NCBI RefSeq assembly: GCF_003852525.1
Contig: NZ_QAJL01000003.1
Span: forward strand, 1,278,134 to 1,342,133
DNA: 64,000 nt
Origin: Pedobacter sp. KBW06
GTDB lineage: Bacteria > Bacteroidota > Bacteroidia > Sphingobacteriales > Sphingobacteriaceae
Direction: 5' to 3'
Below the pieces are notes generated by a model. It was not told where the DNA came from, searched no databases, and was given only the letters and a program-made list of their open reading frames with translations. Of the stretch, positions 62,759 to 64,000 are shown one piece after another (positions within the stretch are counted from its first letter, which is position 1; each line of letters begins with the position of its first letter). Both the position numbers and the translations under genes were made by a program.

Positions 62759-64000
62759 ATGAATAAAACTATTCTCACAGCCTTTTTATGTTGTTTTTTA
62801 GGCTTCATTAACAAAACATCTTCACAGACCTGTCAGGGTAGCCTCGGCGATCCGGTTGTACACATTGATTTTGGAAGGGGCAGCAATTTCTTCGGCCCTC
62901 CCTTAGGAAGCAATACCACCTATAACTATGTAGCCTCCGGACAGCCTTCCGATGGTTCCTATACCATTGAAAAGAGTGTAAACAGTGGCGGAGCCTGGTA
63001 TTTACTCCCCAATCATACTCCTAATGATCCAGATGGTTACCTGATGATGATCAATGCCAGTGTTACCCCTGGCATCTTTTACGAAACAGATGTAGCTACA
63101 GATTTATGCCCGAATACAACCTATGAATTTGCGGCCTGGGTATCGAACCTGCTGGTGTTTTCCGGGATCAAACCGAATCTGACTTTTATGATCCTGGCCA
63201 TGGACAACCAGGTATTGAGTACCTATAGTACGGGTGATATTGCCGAAAGCTCCGGCCCTACATGGAAACAATATGGATTTCTATTTTCTACACCTGCTAA
63301 TGTGAACAGGGTTAAGATCAGAATCATCAATAATGCAGCAGGTGGGACCGGAAATGACCTTGCACTGGACGACATTACCTTCAGGGCCTGTGGACCCGCC
63401 ATTACGGTCGGTCTGGACAACACCGGACAGACAGAAAAAATGATTTGTGAAGAAGGTAGTTCGCCCACAACGATTTCCGCCCAGGTAACAGGATCTGCAA
63501 ACCTTCAATACCTGTGGCAAAGGGATAGTGGCAGCGGCTGGATCGACCTGAATAATGAGACTTCCACACAAATGACCATTGCCGCGCAATCCCTCCCACC
63601 AGGCATTTACCAGTACCGCATGGTGATTGCCCAGGCAGCGAACTTTAGTTCGCCCGCATGCAGAACAGCCTCCCCAATCGTCAAGGTACAGGTAAATCCT
63701 ACGCCAAAGCCCAGCTTAGCCAATCAGCAAAGGGTTTGCGTTGGAAATGTAATTACCCTGGAACTCAATGGTACAACAGGCACCTACTCCTGGACCGGGC
63801 CTAATAATTTCAGTTCAACGGAACGGTCACCGGTAATTGAAAAAGCGACATTGGCCCATTCCGGAGTTTACCAGGTAACTGTAACTTCTGCAGGTTGTTC
63901 TGCGACTGCTCAAACCTATATTGAAGTCTTTCCTCTAAAGATTGCAGCTGTTGATCAACAGGATGTCTCGATTTGTAAAGGCACTTCAGTTACCTTGCGC
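62759..64000 (+). CDS. secreted surface protein with Ig-like repeats (5' part, runs off window)
   Basis: An open frame of 414 codons from ATG 62759 to the end, with no stop. The signal peptide is about 1-23 (MNKTILTAFLCCFLGFINKT up to SSQ). A first domain (24-215) resembles the lectin-like N-terminal module of gliding-motility-associated and T9SS-exported surface proteins (HIDFGRGSNFFGPPLGSN, and CPNTTYEFAAWVSNLL). From about 215, Ig/PKD-like repeats begin, each with paired Cys and a YSWTGPNNFSS-type core. Such proteins usually end in a T9SS sorting domain and are adhesins; the end is not visible. Confidence 0.85.
   Translation, partial: MNKTILTAFLCCFLGFINKTSSQTCQGSLGDPVVHIDFGRGSNFFGPPLGSNTTYNYVASGQPSDGSYTIEKSVNSGGAWYLLPNHTPNDPDGYLMMINASVTPGIFYETDVATDLCPNTTYEFAAWVSNLLVFSGIKPNLTFMILAMDNQVLSTYSTGDIAESSGPTWKQYGFLFSTPANVNRVKIRIINNAAGGTGNDLALDDITFRACGPAITVGLDNTGQTEKMICEEGSSPTTISAQVTGSANLQYLWQRDSGSGWIDLNNETSTQMTIAAQSLPPGIYQYRMVIAQAANFSSPACRTASPIVKVQVNPTPKPSLANQQRVCVGNVITLELNGTTGTYSWTGPNNFSSTERSPVIEKATLAHSGVYQVTVTSAGCSATAQTYIEVFPLKIAAVDQQDVSICKGTSVTLR

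Noticed and set aside
1..64000. tRNA, rRNA, CRISPR array, prophage or intact insertion sequence
   Set aside because: I scanned the gaps between genes and saw no cloverleaf, spacer-repeat pattern, integrase or transposase.

Overview
This window looks like a chromosomal segment of a Bacteroidota bacterium, most likely Sphingobacteriaceae and Pedobacter-like. The evidence is two SusC/SusD outer-membrane pairs, one behind a FecR-type anti-sigma factor; a fused SecDF; a DUF4290 protein directly before murA; many TAnnTTTG-type -7 promoter elements; and a secreted surface protein with Ig-like repeats. I saw no tRNA, rRNA, CRISPR array, intact insertion sequence or prophage. The genus is inference.

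Layout. (1) 1-9.7 kb: the end of a fecR gene, then a six-gene operon of STN-containing SusC, SusD, two secreted paralogues sharing a TIGR03435-like domain (one carrying a TlpA thioredoxin domain), an NHL-repeat lipoprotein and a small outer-membrane protein, closed by a terminator at 9722. (2) 9.8-12.6 kb: an odd accessory pair, a signal-less truncated GH78 rhamnosidase overlapping a tandem-duplicated GT2 whose first copy has lost its acidic motifs. (3) 12.6-14.3 kb: a hypothetical gene, a Crp/Fnr-like regulator and a MauE/DoxX-like membrane protein. (4) 14.4-19.2 kb: a compact zinc-homeostasis island of CobW GTPase, MerC-like protein, a 46-aa lipoprotein, a MacB-like ABC transporter with a His-rich extracytoplasmic loop, a DUF3299-like protein and a Fur/Zur regulator. 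Three copies of a TGCAA-N5-TTGCA palindrome sit at its three promoters. (5) 19.2-25.5 kb, minus strand: SusC, SusD, RidA-like protein and M19 dipeptidase, probably one operon for uptake and processing of a peptide-like substrate.

(6) 25.8-36.8 kb: housekeeping and small-operon genes: SlyD-like FKBP, DUF255 thioredoxin-fold protein, dipeptide epimerase, SatA-like GNAT and MarR regulator flanking a perfect palindrome, GH25 lysozyme-like protein, M20 dipeptidase, inositol monophosphatase-like protein and a pair of bacterial PH-domain proteins. (7) 36.9-49.7 kb: core genes: PcrA/UvrD, DUF4290, MurA (Asp in place of the fosfomycin-target Cys), cystathionine beta-synthase, DprA, RsmG, a GT2, Tgt (zinc-ligand cysteines missing), an LptF/G permease and an EamA exporter. 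(8) 50.4-62.5 kb: a large metallopeptidase-like / beta-propeller / beta-barrel protein, LapA, OsmC, IspE, a palindromic intergenic element, ThyA-FolA, SecDF, NDH-2, an HMG-CoA-lyase-like enzyme and a GNAT. (9) 62.76 kb to the end: the 5' part of a large secreted Ig-like surface protein that runs off the window.

The most coherent under-described systems are the putative zinc-regulated island with its shared operator and the FecR/SusCD/TIGR03435-TlpA/NHL operon. All functional statements rest on reading motifs and synteny by eye; no search was run.
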